The translations under genes were made by a program, and so were the position numbers. A model generated the notes under the pieces. That model was given only the letters and a program-made list of their open reading frames with translations, was not told the origin of the DNA and searched no databases. From the NCBI GenBank assembly GCA_003279115.1, contig QCBG01000006.1:1-64000 (forward strand): 64,000 bases of DNA. The letters are read 5' to 3'. Each line of letters begins with the position of its first letter. Position 1 is the stretch's first letter. This document shows positions 30,235 to 36,571 of the stretch, one piece after another. Origin of the DNA: Prochlorococcus sp. AG-347-E03 (GTDB lineage Bacteria; Cyanobacteriota; Cyanobacteriia; PCC-6307; Cyanobiaceae).

Positions 30235-30437
30235 TTTTTTATTTTTCTTTTTACGATAAACGAATTTATAAGAAAGTGAGCATAAGATTTTTTATTTACG
30301 ATAAGGGTTTTATACTTGATGATTATATAAATATTTTTAAATTTAGCATTAAATATATTATGAAATTTTAAGAGTAATTTTTTAAATTTTAAGATAAAGT
30401 ATTTGAATTGAAGGACTATAGCTTTTCTATACAAAAA
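30235..30437. other. AT-rich intergenic stretch, nothing recognised
   Basis: Between two mini-genes transcribed away from each other. Very AT-rich, with no ORF I would defend; it presumably holds both promoters. A minus-strand frame here is low-complexity Lys/Ile/Phe and is not annotated. Confidence 0.5.
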
Positions 30438-30596
30438 ATGAATATTAATGATAAATCTGTTTTAGAAATGCTTAATAAACTTATTGCTATTGATAGGCTG
30501 AATAAAACTCAAATTCTTCAAATGGTGAATTTAGTTTCAATATCAAATGATATCAATGATTTAAAGGATAATTTGAAATGGGAAAGTTCTAAATAA
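30438..30596 (+). CDS. hypothetical small helical protein (52 aa)
   Basis: From the ATG at 30438 the product is MNINDKSVLEMLNKLIAIDR followed by helical sequence ending NDLKDNLKWESSK. A TTG at 30408 would add ten residues. It is soluble with heptad-like leucine spacing. Function unknown. Confidence 0.5.
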   Translation: MNINDKSVLEMLNKLIAIDRLNKTQILQMVNLVSISNDINDLKDNLKWESSK

Positions 30597-30699
30597 TTTT
30601 ATAAAAATATTTAAAAACAAAAAATTATTTTTTGATTATTATGAATTCTTGAAATATAAATAAGAGAAAATGACTGTCTAAGTAATTAATAAAGAGTTT

Positions 30700-30716
30700 G
30701 ATAAATTATTTATATG
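30700..30716 (+). repeat. 17-bp direct repeat, copy 1
   Basis: GATAAATTATTTATATG at 30700-30716 is identical to 31043-31059. This copy ends in an ATG followed by only three sense codons and a stop. Confidence 0.7.
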
Positions 30717-30720
30717 AATT

Positions 30721-30894
30721 TCAAATAAATTGTGGATAGTTATTTTTATTAAAAGAAACTTCCTCTTGATTACTATAATCAAATGTTGTTTTCTTATCCT
30801 TGCTAAATGATTTAATTAATATTGTAGAAGTGATAATTATTATTAATATGATCAGTAAATCTCCAACAGTAATCCCTCTCTCCTTAAGATTCAT
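30721..30894 (-). CDS. small single-span membrane protein (57 aa)
   Basis: ATG 30894, TGA 30721-30723. MNLKERGITVGDLLIILIII begins a strong transmembrane helix (about 11-28), followed by a polar tail SFSKDKKTTFDYSNQEEV. The basic pre-helix and Gly-Asp entry are typical of small picocyanobacterial membrane proteins. Unnamed. Confidence 0.65.
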   Translation of the reverse strand: MNLKERGITVGDLLIILIIIITSTILIKSFSKDKKTTFDYSNQEEVSFNKNNYPQFI

Positions 30895-31042
30895 AATAAA
30901 GTATATATTCTGTTTAAATATAGCCTTATTTATTTAATAAACTTATATTTTTTACAAACATGCTAAAAATTTATATTAAGGAAATATAAAAAGAATATAA
31001 AAATATTAAGACTATAATCTTTTGAATCATATAAAAAAAATA

Positions 31043-31059
31043 GATAAATTATTTATATG
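31043..31059 (+). repeat. 17-bp direct repeat, copy 2
   Basis: The identical 17-mer to 30700-30716. Here its final ATG is the start codon of the 59-aa gene at 31057. Confidence 0.7.
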
Positions 31060-31236
31060 GAAGTCCAAAAAAAAATTAATAGTTCTAACAATCCTAATTT
31101 TTTCTCTAGTGAGATGATTATCACAAAAAAATCTCTTAACGAAAATCAACTCAAATTAACTTATCAAAAACAGTTAATCTCAGATTTAGATTATAAGCAC
31201 AAGGAATGGTCAAAATCTATTGATAGTAAGTTTTAA
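31057..31236 (+). CDS. hypothetical small protein (59 aa)
   Basis: ATG 31057 to TAA 31234-31236. MEVQKKINSSNNPNFFSSEM continues into a helical, charged second half ending DYKHKEWSKSIDSKF. The 3' end overlaps the stop of the convergent 50-aa gene by 4 nt. No family recognised. Confidence 0.5.
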   Translation: MEVQKKINSSNNPNFFSSEMIITKKSLNENQLKLTYQKQLISDLDYKHKEWSKSIDSKF

Positions 31237-31385
31237 AAGCTTTCGTTGATTATATTTAAAAGTCTATTCCTCTTGTTTGTATTTTTCTCTTCCCAATGAA
31301 GTGTTACTTCATCATTAATGACAGGTTTCGCTTCATAAGCTAGATACCAAAGAATCAATCCTACTGGAAATATTAAAATATGCAT
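31233..31385 (-). CDS. small membrane protein (50 aa)
   Basis: ATG 31385, TAA 31233-31235. MHILIFPVGLILWYLAYEAK forms an N-terminal span, then polar NDEVTLHWEEKNTNKRNRLL. It is tail-to-tail with the 59-aa gene, sharing bases in the palindromic TTTTAAAA. Unnamed. Confidence 0.6.
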   Translation of the reverse strand: MHILIFPVGLILWYLAYEAKPVINDEVTLHWEEKNTNKRNRLLNIINESF

Positions 31386-31415
31386 AGCAAAAATTAGTTG
31401 ACTTAAATCAAATAT

Positions 31416-31448
31416 AGTGCAACACTTGTATTGTGCAAGTGTGACACT
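31416..31448 (+). promoter_or_regulatory. palindromic operator-like site upstream of RHH-like gene
   Basis: Arms AGTGCAACACTTG (31416-31428) and CAAGTGTGACACT (31436-31448) are inverted repeats with two mismatches around a 7-nt centre. The site lies 15 nt before the ATG of a putative ribbon-helix-helix protein. Such proteins often repress their own genes through palindromes; this is inference. Confidence 0.6.
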
Positions 31449-31450
31449 AA
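31439..31450 (+). repeat. 12-bp inverted repeat, left copy
   Basis: GTGTGACACTAA. Its exact reverse complement lies at 31827-31838, directly after the stop of the gene at 31464. Confidence 0.75.
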
Positions 31451-31463
31451 TTTTTATTTAATT

Positions 31464-31826
31464 ATGCCCTCTCCGAGGAAAAGAATTGGTTTTTTGCCAA
31501 GTGAAGAAGTTCATGAAATTATTGAAAAATTGTGCACAGCTAATGAATATAGTCAGTCAAAAGTCACAGGTTTATTGGTCGAAGAAGCATTGAGGTCTCG
31601 AGGAGTATTAAATGAAACTTTTGGTCCGGATTCAAATATAAAAAATGATTTTATCAATTTTTCCTTTGTAAAAGAAACATTCTCTAAAGATAAATTCCCA
31701 GTTAATGGGGAAGAATTTAAAATTAATAAAAAAGTATTATCTGATGATATCAAAATGATTCATGAATTTATTGAGTTTAAGTTTTTTAAGGAAGTAATGA
31801 AGCAAAATAATAATCTTTTTGAATAG
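31464..31826 (+). CDS. putative ribbon-helix-helix DNA-binding protein (120 aa)
   Basis: The start is taken at ATG 31464, giving MPSPRKRIGFLPSEEVHEII. The N-terminal 50 residues have the RHH pattern: a short basic strand (RKRIGFLP), helix EEVHEIIEKLCTANEYS, a turn, and helix QSKVTGLLVEEALRSRG. The C-terminal 70 residues are charged and unassigned. A longer frame from TTG 31431 would place the operator-like palindrome inside the gene, so it is disfavoured. The gene is bracketed by 12-bp inverted repeats. Confidence 0.65.
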   Translation: MPSPRKRIGFLPSEEVHEIIEKLCTANEYSQSKVTGLLVEEALRSRGVLNETFGPDSNIKNDFINFSFVKETFSKDKFPVNGEEFKINKKVLSDDIKMIHEFIEFKFFKEVMKQNNNLFE

Positions 31827-31838
31827 TTAGTGTCACAC
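31827..31838 (-). repeat. 12-bp inverted repeat, right copy
   Basis: TTAGTGTCACAC, the exact reverse complement of 31439-31450, beginning at the base after the TAG stop. With one mismatch allowed inside each end, similarity extends to 14 of 16 positions. Confidence 0.75.
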
Positions 31839-32096
31839 CTCTAATGTTTATATGACATTGCTTTTCAATAAACTTTAGAAATTAAGTAATAATAAATGTT
31901 TATGTTACTTTTTCTAATCAACTTCTTAAAGAGGGATCGTAAAATAAATTAAATCTTTAGAATTCAGCGGACTAAATCCTCGTGGAGATATGAACCTTAG
32001 CCCGCTTTAAAAAAGTAGCAATAAATAAATATAAATACAATAAAAATGTTAATTTACGTTTGATCTAAAATTGGAATATTAAAGCTCTAAATCTAA
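31839..32096. other. intergenic stretch with a GC-rich hairpin
   Basis: About 260 nt. At 31966-32006 is a stem of AGCGG-x-CTAA with TTAG-x-CCGCT, ten positions with one mismatch. An inner CTC/GAG mini-stem sits in the loop. Its base composition is far richer in G and C than its surroundings. No T-run follows on either strand, so it is not an ordinary terminator. It may be a small RNA or structured leader of the gene at 32097. Otherwise nothing is recognised. Confidence 0.5.
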
Positions 32097-32249
32097 ATGA
32101 CAGTAACTGAATTAAATGAAGACACACAAGATCAAATAAGTGATCTTCTTGAAAATCTTCAGTATATAGAGAAACTTAAAAATAAAGATATGCGAATTTT
32201 ACTTGATAAGATAGTCAGAAAATATGGAGGAAAAGTAGTAAATAAATGA
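32097..32249 (+). CDS. hypothetical small protein (50 aa)
   Basis: ATG 32097 to TGA 32247-32249. MTVTELNEDTQDQISDLLEN is followed by LQYIEKLKNKDMRILLDKIV and a basic tail. It is acidic then basic helices, soluble. The stop overlaps the ATG of the thioredoxin-like gene (ATGA), so the two are translationally coupled. Confidence 0.7.
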   Translation: MTVTELNEDTQDQISDLLENLQYIEKLKNKDMRILLDKIVRKYGGKVVNK

Positions 32250-32635
32250 AACGCTTATTAATCCCTCTATTTGCTTTTCTTACTTTACCAAATGCTGTTC
32301 TTAGCAACCATTTGTATAGTCAAAGAAAAATTATAGTCACTTCAGAAAGCACCAAGGAATCTATCGAGTTAGCAAAATACCTTAATGATAAGGGTGTTGT
32401 TAAATATTCAGCATATTGGTGTCCTAATTGCCTTAATCAAAGTGAACTATTTGGTAAGCAAGCTTATAAAGAACTTAATGTTGTTGAATGTGCAAGAGAT
32501 GGCATAAATAGTCAAACCCAATTATGCATTGATAAAAAAATCCAAGGTTTTCCTACTTGGGAAATAAATGGAAAGTTAATTTTAGGTGTACTTTCACTAA
32601 ATGATTTATCTAAGTTAACTGGATTTAAGAATTAA
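32246..32635 (+). CDS. exported thioredoxin-like protein with CPNC motif
   Basis: The 129-residue protein has a signal peptide (KRLLIPLFAFLTLPNAVLS, cleavage probably near 20) and a thioredoxin-like domain with YWCPNCLNQSELFGKQA, VECARDG, and GFPTWEINGKLILG (cis-Pro). This is the C-terminal domain seen fused to vitamin K epoxide reductase (VKOR) in cyanobacteria. Here it stands alone, so it probably passes disulfides in the periplasm or thylakoid lumen. It is coupled by a 4-nt overlap to the 50-aa gene upstream. Confidence 0.8.
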   Translation: MKRLLIPLFAFLTLPNAVLSNHLYSQRKIIVTSESTKESIELAKYLNDKGVVKYSAYWCPNCLNQSELFGKQAYKELNVVECARDGINSQTQLCIDKKIQGFPTWEINGKLILGVLSLNDLSKLTGFKN

Positions 32636-32658
32636 TGAACAAGTAAGAAGATTATTGG

Positions 32659-32808
32659 TTAGATATTAAAGGTTAATTCTTGAGGCCCTTTCATACACCC
32701 TCCAGCTGGATAACTAATTACTTTTTTCGATATTATTCCAATACTGATAGCAACCATTCCAATTCCAATCAGTGCTATGTTTCTTTTGCTAGCGTTGAAA
32801 TATTTCAT
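32659..32808 (-). CDS. small membrane protein (49 aa)
   Basis: ATG 32808, TAA 32659-32661. MKYFNASKRN is followed by a helix IALIGIGMVAISIGIISKKV and a short tail with GGCMKGPQELTF. One span with a single Cys after it. Unnamed. Confidence 0.6.
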   Translation of the reverse strand: MKYFNASKRNIALIGIGMVAISIGIISKKVISYPAGGCMKGPQELTFNI

Positions 32809-32991
32809 TGAAAGATTAATTTATTTTATAGTAGGGAAATTGAAACTATTACGTGGAATTTTTTGTTTAAAGAGAAAATTAAAAAGTAATCTTAAATCTT
32901 TATTTTTTTTAATATTTTATATCCCCTTCTTCAATTTTTTAGTTTTTATTTGACAGTCTTTTTATAATTAATTTTAGATTATTCTTTTTTT

Positions 32992-33123
32992 ATGGAAGAT
33001 AAAGGATTTAATTTGACCCAAGGAATGGCTTTGCTACTTTTGAAGCCATTAAATTTACCCGCTAATTACGTCCTAAATCTCATAATTTATATAACTAACC
33101 CTAATAACAATATTGGTTATTAA
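32992..33123 (+). CDS. hypothetical small protein (43 aa)
   Basis: ATG 32992 to TAA 33121-33123. MEDKGFNLTQGMALLLLKPL continues NLPANYVLNLIIYITN. It has a weakly hydrophobic helix. The 3' end overlaps the stop of the convergent 83-aa gene by 4 nt, the second such overlap in this cluster. Confidence 0.5.
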   Translation: MEDKGFNLTQGMALLLLKPLNLPANYVLNLIIYITNPNNNIGY

Positions 33124-33371
33124 GATTCGTCCCAAACTGGTTTGGTTCTTCTCCAACCTTGAGCGATTAACTTTTCCCATTCATCTCTAGCTGTATCAAC
33201 TTTAAGTTCTTCTCTGGTTGTCATAAGAGGTGGTTCTCTTCCTAAAACACCAATAATTTTTCCAGAGTCAATAAACATATATTCAAAAAATTTATCTTTA
33301 TTTTGCTTATTCTTCATAAATCTTTTAACCCTTGAACGGTTTGAATTTATAAGCCAAAAATCTTCTTTCAA
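33120..33371 (-). CDS. small protein, possibly DUF1651 (83 aa)
   Basis: The protein starts MKEDFWLINSNRSRVKRFMK and ends DEWEKLIAQGWRRTKPVW. The closing WxxLxxxGWxR pattern is what I remember of DUF1651, a family largely confined to marine picocyanobacteria; that assignment is tentative. It lies 11 nt downstream of clpS and is likely cotranscribed. Confidence 0.65.
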   Translation of the reverse strand: MKEDFWLINSNRSRVKRFMKNKQNKDKFFEYMFIDSGKIIGVLGREPPLMTTREELKVDTARDEWEKLIAQGWRRTKPVWDES

Positions 33372-33382
33372 TCTTAATTACT

Positions 33383-33670
33383 TTATGTCTTCTCAATCGG
33401 AGCAATTGTTAACCCTTTGCTGATGAGTTGCTCATGATATAGCTCTGCCTGTTCAAGATTACCTCTCCAAACTTCCGCTGATCCTGTCTTGTCAACTTTG
33501 ATGGTTAGATCCCATGCTTTTTTTTCACTCATGCCTGGGATTATTGTCAGAAGACAATTTGCGACATGTTGAAAAGTATTAAAACTATCATCAAGAACTA
33601 TTACCCTCGCTTCTGGATATTTTGCTTTGGATTTCTTTTGTTCTAGGACTTTACTGAGTGAATTAATCAT
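33383..33670 (-). CDS. clpS: ATP-dependent Clp protease adaptor ClpS
   Basis: ClpS delivers N-degron substrates to ClpAP/ClpCP. The 95-residue protein has the VLDDSFNTFQHVANCLL segment (the usual DDxxxTxxxV core) and GMSEKKAWDLTIKVDKTGSA, then GNLEQAELYHEQLISKGL. The normal Asn-Asp gate reads DSFNT. Its start is about 67 nt downstream of the tRNA gene on the same strand. Confidence 0.93.
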   Translation of the reverse strand: MINSLSKVLEQKKSKAKYPEARVIVLDDSFNTFQHVANCLLTIIPGMSEKKAWDLTIKVDKTGSAEVWRGNLEQAELYHEQLISKGLTIAPIEKT

Positions 33671-33736
33671 TATTGTTTGCTCTTTTTTAAGTCAATTAAA
33701 TTTTACCTATGTTCTTCAATCGAAAAAAATTGAAAA

Positions 33737-33810
<74 letters not shown>

Positions 33811-33839
33811 ATGGGAATATTGTAAGGCATGGATTGTAC

Positions 33840-34322
33840 TTAATTACCATTTTTAAAATTTATTTGTTTATGGGCCTCATATATAGCGATACCGCATGCC
33901 ACGGAAAGATTTAGACTCCTAACACCTTTTTTATCATTGTCTCCAGTTTGTAAATTTGGCATAAATATTGATATCAAAAAGTCACTTTTATCAATAATGC
34001 AATCAGGCAATCCTGAATCTTCTCTCCCAAATAGCAAAATATCTTCTTTCTGAAATTTAAATTCCTTTAAATAAACCCCGTTTTTTTTACTAAAAGAAAT
34101 TATTCTTTTTGTTTTTTTTGAGGCCAAAAAATTATCAAAATTTTTATACTTATTAATTGTAACTAGAGGCCAATAGTCTAAACCTGCTCTTTTTAAATAT
34201 TTATCCTCTAGTTTAAAACCTAGGGGCTCTATAAGATTTAAAGGTATATTAAATGCAGCACATGATCTGGCAATATTTCCAGTATTTTGAGGGATTCTAG
34301 GTTCAAAAAGAGCGACTTCCAA
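33840..34322 (-). CDS. trmL: tRNA (cytidine(34)-2'-O)-methyltransferase
   Basis: This is a SpoU/TrmD-knot methyltransferase that modifies the wobble base of certain Leu tRNAs. The 160-residue protein has EPRIPQNTGNIARSCAAF, LLFGREDSGLP and VRSLNLSVACGIAIYEA, the three SPOUT motifs that form the trefoil knot. It ends 30 nt before the tRNA gene and follows cobU by 2 nt. Confidence 0.94.
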   Translation of the reverse strand: MEVALFEPRIPQNTGNIARSCAAFNIPLNLIEPLGFKLEDKYLKRAGLDYWPLVTINKYKNFDNFLASKKTKRIISFSKKNGVYLKEFKFQKEDILLFGREDSGLPDCIIDKSDFLISIFMPNLQTGDNDKKGVRSLNLSVACGIAIYEAHKQINFKNGN

Positions 34323-34324
34323 TT

Positions 34325-34885
34325 TTAAGTAGGTATTTCTATACTTATTTCATCTATTTTGATAGCTCTGCCGTTTATTGCTAGCCAATTATCTTTAGAT
34401 ATTTTGGTTATTCTCTTTTGAAGCTCGCCGATTCTTTCAATATAAGTATTGCCAATTTTATATTCAGAGACAAGACTCCAACCTACTTGTTCTCCAACAA
34501 TAAATGTTATGCTTCTTCTTTTTATTAAATGATTTATTAGTGATTTTAATTTTCTTGACCATTCATTGTGTTCTTTATCAATACTTTCCATAACAAATCC
34601 ACCAATTGAGTCTATTAATAATGGACCACCTTCTTTTCTTAATATAGTTAATAGATCTGAAGTTTCTATTAGTTTCCAATCTTTTGGCCTTCTTTTTCGA
34701 TGTAATTTAATTTTATCCTGCCATTCTTTATCATCAATATTGTTTTGAGATAAGGCAACATATGATAAAGTTTTCGCTTCTTTTGCTAGATGCTCTGCAA
34801 ATTCACTTTTACCGCTCTTAGTTCCACCTGTAATAAAAATAATATGAGATAAATTTTCTTTAGGACTGAAATTTTTGTCATTCAT
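34325..34885 (-). CDS. cobU: adenosylcobinamide kinase / guanylyltransferase
   Basis: CobU phosphorylates and guanylylates adenosylcobinamide in late B12 assembly. The 186-residue protein has the P-loop GGTKSGKS (20-27), HRKRRPKDW with the guanylate-accepting His, LLIDSIGG, and VGEQVGWSLVSE. It fits the B12-making capacity shown by cobN at 50.6 kb and the B12-dependent metH at 46 kb. Confidence 0.93.
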   Translation of the reverse strand: MNDKNFSPKENLSHIIFITGGTKSGKSEFAEHLAKEAKTLSYVALSQNNIDDKEWQDKIKLHRKRRPKDWKLIETSDLLTILRKEGGPLLIDSIGGFVMESIDKEHNEWSRKLKSLINHLIKRRSITFIVGEQVGWSLVSEYKIGNTYIERIGELQKRITKISKDNWLAINGRAIKIDEISIEIPT

Positions 34886-34895
34886 AAATTCTCTA

Positions 34896-35207
34896 TTATT
34901 TAGAGAAATACCACCATGTTGCTAAAGGAATAATTGTAGCAGCAATTAATAATCCTATAACTATATAAGTAGCAGTTGAACTCTCAGTATCACTGGATCT
35001 CATTACGTTAAAGTTTGGATCGACTACGGGGTTATCAATTGACGAAGGCTGACTTTTTTCGTAATTAATAATAGTTTTTTGTTGATTAGCAGCAAAAAAA
35101 GTGTTAAAACTACTAACACTTTCTGCATATGTGGTTGATGGAATAAGAATAAATATTAAGCCAGAAATGATAAATGAAAAAAGATATTTATTGATTTTTA
35201 GAATCAT
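34896..35207 (-). CDS. exported, membrane-anchored hypothetical protein (103 aa)
   Basis: An N-terminal signal-like segment (residues 8-27, ending TYAES) is followed by a short polar region and a C-terminal transmembrane helix TYIVIGLLIAATIIPLATWW. This looks like a protein whose middle faces the periplasm or lumen. No family is recognised. It lies 10 nt upstream of cobU. Confidence 0.65.
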   Translation of the reverse strand: MILKINKYLFSFIISGLIFILIPSTTYAESVSSFNTFFAANQQKTIINYEKSQPSSIDNPVVDPNFNVMRSSDTESSTATYIVIGLLIAATIIPLATWWYFSK

Positions 35208-35318
35208 TTTTGAGAGTTTTGATTAATTATATATTAAAAACCATATGTTTGAGTATTTTTAAACGTACTAAACAATATAATATTTGCATAATTTAAATAG
35301 AATTAACATATTTTATAT

Positions 35319-35945
35319 ATGGGATTCAATGGGAAATCTTTAATATTCATAGGCATAGTTATTTTTATTTTTCAGATAGTAAATTTCTTTTCAATAAAAA
35401 CAATTACTCCTGAACTTGAAAGAGCACAAGTTCTTGCTGCAATAGCTTCATTAATTATTATTTTGATAGGTTTCTTATTTAAACAATTCGAACCTTTAGC
35501 TGGTGAGAAAGTTGATTTAAAAGGAGAAAATAAGTTTCTCTTTGATAAAAGTATTCCGGATCAAGTAATTGATGAACTTGCATGGGGATCTGAAGCGATA
35601 TTAACTTCTACTGCAGCTGCAGCAATACTAATCCACAATGATGGGGTAAATATACTGATAAGAGGAATTACTTCTGGTAATGAGTTTAAACCTGGAGAAA
35701 CTTGTTTGAGATCTATAAAAGATATGAAATTAATTTCATTAGCCAACACTAAATTTTATCCAGGAAGAGATGAGTTTCTTGATTTTTGTGCCGATATTCC
35801 ATCTATCTTAGTTGTACCAATAAATAGTAAAGCTTTTATATTGATAGGAGGCTGGAGCGCTAAATGTTTTACCAAGTCTGATGAAAAATGGATAAATAAT
35901 TGGTCGAAGAAAATCAATAATATTTTTTCAAAAAATAATATTTAA
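35319..35945 (+). CDS. CCB2/CCB4-like cytochrome b6f cofactor assembly protein
   Basis: The 208-residue protein has two N-terminal membrane helices (about 8-25 and 38-54), then a soluble domain with LAWGSEAILTSTAAAAILIH and a GGWSAKCFTKSDEKWI end. This matches the cyanobacterial and plastid family (DUF2930) whose members CCB2 and CCB4 attach haem c(i) to cytochrome b6. Family call from memory of these motifs. Its stop overlaps the convergent lptC-like gene by 4 nt. Confidence 0.75.
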   Translation: MGFNGKSLIFIGIVIFIFQIVNFFSIKTITPELERAQVLAAIASLIIILIGFLFKQFEPLAGEKVDLKGENKFLFDKSIPDQVIDELAWGSEAILTSTAAAAILIHNDGVNILIRGITSGNEFKPGETCLRSIKDMKLISLANTKFYPGRDEFLDFCADIPSILVVPINSKAFILIGGWSAKCFTKSDEKWINNWSKKINNIFSKNNI

Positions 35946-36571
35946 AAATAAATTATTGATTTAACTCTTTTATCTGTTGCTTTAAAACTTACTGATTCAG
36001 TTTTTAGATTATAGTAGGCGTTTTCTGAGTTTATTTCATATTTATTCTTGTTATTTTTATCCTTTATTATGTATTTTACTGGATTAAAAAATTCAATTAT
36101 GCTATCAGAACCCAATTTGGCCTTTGATGAATTTAATATAATATTTTGATTCTCAAATCTTATATTTCCCTCCAATAGATAGTCAGTCTCTTCTATATTC
36201 CAAATAAAATTATCAGCAAATAAAATATCATCATCTCGCGTAAGAGTTTTTAATATTACATTCCCCTTCAATTTTAGGATTTTATTGTTGTCTGATAATG
36301 TAGATTCTTCAGAACTAATAATATATTTAGTCTTTTCTCCTTTAAAAATATTTATAGTAGGTTTTTCTAATTCGAATTTTAATTCACTTATGTTATAACT
36401 TGAGTTTGGACTTGAAATAGAATATATTTTATCTCCCTTATTGGAGTAAATATTCAAATCTAAACTGTCTATTTTTTGTATTACTTTATTTTCTTCAATT
36501 ACATTCGGTGCACATCCAAGAAAAAAAAATGGTAAGAAAATTATTAACCTATAAATGTTGGTCATAATCAA
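35942..36571 (-). CDS. LptC-like lipopolysaccharide export lipoprotein
   Basis: A 209-residue protein with lipobox LPFFFLGC near residue 19 and a beta-jellyroll-like body. It repeats short strands (KGNVILKT, LLEGNIRF, INSENAYYNL), the LptC/LptA pattern. It would link the inner-membrane LPS transporter to the periplasmic bridge. The start overlaps the metG 3' end by 23 nt; the second Met (codon 3) is an alternative start. Confidence 0.75.
   Translation of the reverse strand: MIMTNIYRLIIFLPFFFLGCAPNVIEENKVIQKIDSLDLNIYSNKGDKIYSISSPNSSYNISELKFELEKPTINIFKGEKTKYIISSEESTLSDNNKILKLKGNVILKTLTRDDDILFADNFIWNIEETDYLLEGNIRFENQNIILNSSKAKLGSDSIIEFFNPVKYIIKDKNNKNKYEINSENAYYNLKTESVSFKATDKRVKSIIYF

Noticed and set aside
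30231-30434. 67-codon minus-strand frame
   Set aside because: Low-complexity Lys/Phe/Ile sequence typical of random AT-rich DNA, overlapping the start of another small gene.
31431-31463. Longer start (TTG) for the RHH-like gene
   Set aside because: It would place the palindrome inside the coding region and add a Cys-rich, unrelated N-terminus. ATG 31464 fits the RHH start.
31896-31952. 18-codon hydrophobic frame MFMLLFLINFLKRDRKIN
   Set aside because: Looks like a tiny membrane peptide but is too short to separate from chance in AT-rich DNA.
31966-32006. Rho-independent terminator
   Set aside because: Good stem but no T-run on either strand, and no gene ends just before it.
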